Part shown: positions 1-6,200 of the stretch, in pieces | Layout: every line of letters begins with the position of its first letter | Position numbering within the stretch: position 1 is the stretch's first letter | Assembly: GCA_024653845.1 (NCBI GenBank) | Contig: JANLHA010000251.1 | Location: 1-6,954, forward strand | Direction: 5' to 3' | Origin: Candidatus Omnitrophota bacterium | GTDB lineage: Bacteria > Omnitrophota > Gorgyraeia > Zapsychrales > JANLHA01 | Length of the DNA stretch: 6,954 nucleotides | The notes under the pieces: model-generated | The model's database searches: none | What the model saw: only the letters and a program-made list of their open reading frames with translations | What the model was told of the DNA's origin: nothing | Translations under genes and position numbers: made by a program

Positions 1-1
1 G

Positions 2-217
2 CCTTGCATCTCTTTGAGCGCGCCACGTGTGGCTGCGACGATTGCCCGTGTGGCCGAGATTATGCGCGAACGCCGGCCAGGCTCGACGGTGCGCGACGTT
101 CTTGAGTTTGTTCGCGGCGCGGCGCGACCGATGCCCGATGATGAATATTTTGCGGCCGGACTTTTGGGCGCGGGGTTTGTCGATCCGGCGGCGGTGATTG
201 CCAAGGCGAGGGAAATG
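2..217 (+). other. GC-rich helical N-proximal segment
   Basis: Residues 1-72 of the visible protein. The segment is Ala/Arg/Val-rich and predicted by eye to be helical (AATIARVAEIMRER, then TVRDVLEFVRG, then AAVIAKAREM). It is the C-terminal end of a domain that starts outside the window. By direct count 38 of the first 60 bases are G or C, much higher than just downstream of position 300. I do not recognise the fold. It ends at a Thr/Glu/Pro linker. Confidence 0.5.
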
Positions 218-3200
218 CCGCAAACGGAAACGCCAGAGCGTGGCCCCGACGAGGCGATGCTGGTGGGTGTCTCTGAGGATGGGCATACGTCGGGAACAGG
301 TAAGGAAGTGATTCTGATTGATGATGATGTTTTTTCAAGTCTCAATTTTTCTCACGTTCGTCAAAATGTTTTGCGTGAAATTCTCAGTGACCCTCAATTA
401 CAAGCGGATGTCCGACGAGGGCTTGGCATTCAGGGGCCAGCAAAAATCGTGTCAGTAACAAAAGGTGGCGAGCGCGGAGAGATGAAGGATGTACATAAAG
501 TTGTTGTGGAAGTTCAGGGAAAAGAAGCACCCGTTGCGTTTGCATTGAATCTTCATCGAGAGTGGGTGGAGGGGGGAGATGTGGATCGAAGCTTCGAGTT
601 TGCCAAGGCAGAGGTCAAATCTTCCGAGGTATTGCCTGCGCGATTGGCAAAACATTTTTGGGGAGCTTATCCTCGAACCCAATTCCCTGAAAGTGATGAG
701 GATGACGCCGGATGGATTCAGAACAGTAGCGTTTCCGTCGGTGAGTGGATTGATGGTCAAAACAGCCTTTCTCTCCTGAGGTCTTTGCCTAGAGAAGAAC
801 GATTGCGTTATATTGAGCGTACGACGGATCTGGTGGCCAGAATTTGGGTAGAAAGCGGTGGATACATGCCGGTTGATTTGAATATTGAAAGTTTTGTTCA
901 GCAAGCCGATGGCACTGTAAAACTCGTTGATGTGCATCAGTTGATTCGACGTGGACTCCAGGATTTTTTAAATCATGCGTGGCGAGTGATCGGGAGACGT
1001 TTGTCAAATGGCGAGTATCTTTATCACCTTTTTAATTTGGAGCCAAATCAAGCTCTCAATTTGGTTGCGGAAAGTATTGTAAGAGCTCTTGAGGAATCAG
1101 GAAGGTTAGAAGAGGCTCGGGAACAGCTGAGAGAGATTCCAGGTTATTTGAATAACCCCTTGACTCAGGAAGTACAGCGGCGTCTATCTGAGATAACTCC
1201 GACGATGGGCGCACAAAAATCCCTCGGTGCAGCGGAGGGTGTCTCGCGAGAGGCATGGGAGGCACTGAACCCGCGAAGATTGGAGCCCGACGAGATTACC
1301 GCGCTGGTTGAGGGGCTGGTACCGGGTCAGCAAGCAGAAACAAAAGCGTTTCAGGATATGTTCCCCGGATTTGTCGGCAATGATTTGGCGATTATCCGTC
1401 AGGCCTTGGTTTTGGGAAGAGTGCCCGTAGACCAGATTCGCGAAATTTTGGGTGAGACCGCGGCGAGTCGTGCCCCGCCGATTCGAGAAATTGTTGTTTA
1501 TCAAGTGACCCAAGCTCCCCTCGACGCTGATGGTCTGCCCCAAGGCGCTAGCTCATTCGTCGACGGTGATATTCTCCACATTTATCTCGTCGCTGGCAAT
1601 GCTGTTGGCGCTGCTCATGAAATTGACGAGCACGTTGTTCTTCCCGCCCTCGGCGTTCCCGAAAATCAGCGCCACACCTTAGCGGTCCTGGCCGAAACGG
1701 CATTCTCCGACGGGATGGTGACTGCCCGTGCACGAAATCAAATCATCCAAATGGTCGCTTCCGGTGCCATCGATCAATTCATCGCTCAATATGAGAGCGG
1801 CCAAGTCATTCAAACCATCGAAGAAAAATTTGCAGGCCGCGATCCTCAAACGTCAGCTCGTCGAGAATATGCCTTGGCGCACGCCAAGGCGCTGTATGGT
1901 TACGCCCGCCTCGCCGATGTCCGCGGACAGCTTGTCGATAGCCAAGGGCGAACGTTTGATGATTTTCTGCAGGCAACTTTTATTCCCAAGGGGTATCTTG
2001 ATCCAAGGTTGTGGGTTGTTGAGGCGGACGAGCAGGAGCTATTTGATCAGTATCTTCGAATGAGCCCTCAGGAGTTCGGCGCTGTTTTAAGAAGTTTACT
2101 GAAAAAATATTTCCCTGGTGCAGTTAGATCAGGGACGCTCAACGCTGACTGGGATGATCAAAAGTTGTTACAAGCGTTGTTGGATTATTTTTCTATAGAT
2201 TCATTAGATTTATCCAATATAGAAGATATTTTTGTAAAGGCGATAATGCGATTGAGATTTACTAGAGCAGACATTCGGGAAGCAAAAAGGATGATAGCTG
2301 CGGGCAAAGATATTGAAAATGAGCAGCGGATTTTGGAAGGATCACAAGTCCGTCTTCCTGGATTGATTGCGCAGAAGAATTTCTTGCATGTACTGATCTT
2401 GAAATGGTCCCGCCGGCCCGGGCCTTCTCCGTCGGGCCTCGCAATGGGCGAAGCTGATCAAGGGACAGGGGCAGGTGCTCCTTCAAGACAAGCACCAATT
2501 CGTGGCCATGCGACAGGGGATCAAGCAAAGGCTGCCGCAGGAGTTCAATTGCAATCAGGCCCTGCCTGGTTGGGTGATCTGGTGAGTCAGGATTCTGCAG
2601 AAATTCGTAGAACGATTTTTGGGGCAGAGATTGAGGATTGGTTGAGCAATTTACCGGCAAGGGGAGATAGCGGCCGTAGAATTGCGGCTGGCAAGAGAAT
2701 TCTGGCCGATCAGGAATTTATTAACGCCATGAGTTCCCCCGACGCAGAAATCGGGATTGAAGTGATCAGATATGCTGTGCGCAATCAATTGGATTTGGGC
2801 ACCAAGAGTTTGGTGGTGTTGGTCGGCGAATTGAGAAAGTTGGCCCCCGAAAACTTGAGAAGGAAAATCAAAGAAACACCCTTGCCGATTGATATGTATG
2901 TTGAGTTGATGACGATCTTAGGGCATCAGCAGGTTCAAGATTATCTTCAAGGCGAGATGATGGAGATTCCGGCAGAAGACCGATTGGTGGGGTTGGTTGA
3001 CAAGATGATAGAGACGGGATTGAATTTAAGGAGTGAGAATTTGGGGCAGATTTATAGTGCGTTACCGTCGGAGCTCGGCCGAGGAATTAGAAAAAGGGAT
3101 GTAAAGCATGTGAATCTGCGGTGGGAAGTTTTTCAGCAGGTGAGAGAGGCGCTGAAGGATGAGGAGGTGCAGAGGTATGTTAGAGGAAAATTGCCGAAAA

Positions 3201-6200
3201 CATATGCTAGCGTCAGGATTTTTATAGCAGAAGTTAAAAGGCGAGGACTTCCTTTAGATACCACCAATGCCTTAGGAGTGTATACAGCTCTGCCAGCGGA
3301 ATGGAAGAGTTATTTCGCCGAGCCGCGGCCGGAGGCCGCGCAGAAGTCCATCGACGCTGATGAAGGCGTGTCCCGTGAGGTGTGGGAAGAATTAGATCCA
3401 CAAGAAGCTCATATCATGGAACGATTGTCGTTCACCCACCAATTGCGCTTGGGGTCTCAGGCCCAAACGCCAGAATTTCAGGCAGCCATCCCAGATTTTG
3501 AAAAACATTTGGAATTGGTGAAGAAAATCATTCGATTTCCTGATCGCGCCGGAGAACTGGTGAGAGAAGTTTTAGGTGACGGGGCGGATCCCCGCGGCCC
3601 GCCCGTTGAGAAAGTCATCATCTATTTTGTGGATCAGCCTCCAAAAGATAAAAATGGTTTGCTGCAAGGCGCTGGTTCATTCCCCGTCGAAGATACGCTT
3701 CATATTTATGTTCTCAATGATAATCCTACCGGCGCTTTTCATGAGATCTATGAGCAAGTTGTTCTTCCGGCTCTCGGAGTTCCTCAACATTTACGTCATA
3801 CCTTAACCACGCTCGCTGAGACCGCTTTCGGTGATTCGATTGTCAGTGGTCGCGCACATACCCAGATTGCTCAGATGCAAACACTGGGGATTCTTGATCG
3901 TTTCATCGCGAATTACGATGAGATCGTCAGACAAATCAACGAAGAAAAATTTCCAGGCAATGATGGAGAAAATCATGCCCGTCGAAAATACGCTTTAGAT
4001 CACGCCTTGGCTCTGCATGAATTAGCTTTGGGAAGCGTTCGGTCTGATCAACGAGAAGATTACGGTGATGAAGCGATGTTGGTAGATTCAGTAGATTCAG
4101 TAGATTCAGGAGATGGTGAGGCCGCTGTGGTGCCAGAAGGTCCGCGCGCCGTTTGGCTCGCCGGCCGCGAGGCGGAAACCCTGCCAGAGGCCCGTCAAAA
4201 TATTTTTGGTCAAGGAATTGATGATTGGCTGGCGGCACTGGAATCTCGAAAATATCCGGCAGGGCAAGGAACTCAATCGATTCGCGTGCAAGCGGCTCAA
4301 GCGATTCTTGATGATGCAGAATTTCAGCAAGCCATTAAGAATCCCGACGCTGAAATTGCCATTGAAATCATTCGTTCTGCAGTAAGAAACAATCTTGATT
4401 TAGGAACACAAAGTTTTCAATCTTTTACCAACGTGTTTCGAGACCAAGCCCCGCAGTTGAGAATCCGTTTGAGAACAATTAATTTATCCGTGCAGAAGTA
4501 TGTGAAATTGATTTCATCGTTGGCTCTCCAGTCCACACAAATATATTTGCGAAGTCCTGCGTTTCGACGTTTTTCAAATCCCCCGACTCGATTACGACGT
4601 CTGAAGACGTTCATGTCTAAGCAAGGAGAATCCTTCCTTCGCGCTCAACCCTCGGGTGATGTCATAAGTGCTTTGCCAGAATATTTGAGTGCGGATATTT
4701 CTCGAACGTACTTGGGAGGACAGCCGCGATCGCCCGGCTCTGGTACGTCTGATGAGGCAATTTTGATTTCAAGCGATGGGGAGCCTGCTGCATCGTCAAA
4801 TACCCCCGACGATATTGGAAAACCAGATCAGAGATTATCTCCTAAGAGAGTGTTAGAGGTTGAGGCTGAAATGGCGGCATGGATTGGTTCGGATCATCAA
4901 CGTGAAATGGTGGATGCGCGTTTGAGCGGAGATCGAATCCAACATTTTGTTTTTAATCCCGTAAGTCAGCGGTTTGAACGAACACGTTCTGTGAAGACGT
5001 TGCAGGATAAACAACTTGTTTATTTTGGAGGTGATGCGGAAGTGATTTTGATTGAAGACATGCATGCCGATGAGCGGTTAGTCACAAAGAAGATTGTGAC
5101 TTGTGTGGGGTGTGGTTTTGATGCTGAAACGCCCCGAGGAAGACTGAAGGGAATTGTTCATCTTGTAACTCCTTGGGACAAAGCCCCACTGGAAAAGGTG
5201 AGACCTCAAATCCAAGCCCTTCTGGAAATCTTGCCGAAAGATATCATGCGGTTACGTGTCATTTCTGATTATGCGCAAGAAACCGGAGAAGATCCTTGGA
5301 GTCGAAGACAGATGATTGAGGAATTGTCGACGGAAATTCGTAAAGCATTTCCATTTGTAGAATTTATTTACCAGCCAACACGTGATACTGCTCATTATCG
5401 TTCAGGGATTATGGTTGCACCCGACGCTTGGGGAATTTTGACAGGATATGAGCAGCCGCCAAGTCAGCAAGAAAAAACTGTGGGGGCATGGCAAAGTGAA
5501 GACAGAGAAGTCATTTCATCAATCGATAAGCCTGCAAGAGAAAGGGCGACCCCATCCGCTGCTTTCATCGGCAAATGGCGGGTTGATGGCGAAATTCATC
5601 GTCAAGGAAATCGATTCTGGTTTATGGCTCGAGCCCTTGATGCGCCATCGACAAGTGAACCGCAACGAATTGAATTAGAAATTCTCGACGATAAACAAAC
5701 TTCCACAACTGAAGTTCTGGCCAAGATGGCTTTTGCTTATCGACGCGATGTTCCTTTGATGGGAGAAATGGTGGATTGGTTTGCGCAAAACCCTCGAGAA
5801 GTCCTCATTATTAGAAACAATGATTTTGGGATCCCAGAAATGACGGGACGTTATCGAGGTGAAGATGGAGAGTTGCACGAGTTTATGACCGTGGCAGAAG
5901 CTTTTGAAAATGAAGGTCTGGTTTATCTACATGGCGTTGGTGAAGCCATGGTTGATGCCGGAATTTTGCGCGTGATTGAAGGAGAAGACTTATTTCTGGA
6001 GTTATCGAGGCCGGAGAAAACGGTGAGAGCGCAAATCAAAGATTCAGGTTGGTACCATCGCCATATGTCCAAACCTGATCGTGAAGGGATGGAAGGTCAT
6101 TATGGTCTTCGGGCATTATTTCGTGAGGTCTATCCACGAGAAGATCGAGGTTTGCGGTTGCAGATCAAAGGAAAATTGTCAGACCAAGAAATGATCCAAT

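Noticed and set aside
62..64. In-frame ATG as a possible start of the gene
   Set aside because: The frame is open upstream to the window edge, there is no clear Shine-Dalgarno sequence, and the residues before it continue the same helix.
1084..1140. TPR repeat
   Set aside because: Only one hairpin-like segment is visible and the TPR consensus positions are not repeated on either side.
1616..1633. Classical HExxH zinc peptidase motif
   Set aside because: The second His is one residue too far (HExxxH) and is Gln in the other copy, so a standard zincin call is not justified.
2415..2424. GGCCCGGGCC palindrome as a regulatory site or hairpin
   Set aside because: It lies inside coding sequence of a GC-rich linker, has no loop or T-tract, and is short enough to be chance.
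452..4330. Reverse-strand open frames of 60-160 codons (for example 452-937, 1184-1543, 2262-2660, 4106-4330)
   Set aside because: They lie opposite a continuous forward frame that encodes recognisable repeats. Their translations are rich in Pro, Arg, His and Ser without domain-like patterning, and none has a convincing ribosome binding site.
5741..5830. YRRD and DFG strings suggesting a second kinase domain
   Set aside because: The two Asp residues are 25 apart instead of about 18, there is no Asn at +5 from the first, and no N-lobe strands precede them. Taken as chance.
6047..6103. JAMM/MPN+ metalloprotease motif at GWYHRH
   Set aside because: The motif HxH-x7-S-x2-D needs Ser and Asp at residues 2029 and 2032; both are Gly here. 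Kept only as an unexplained cluster.
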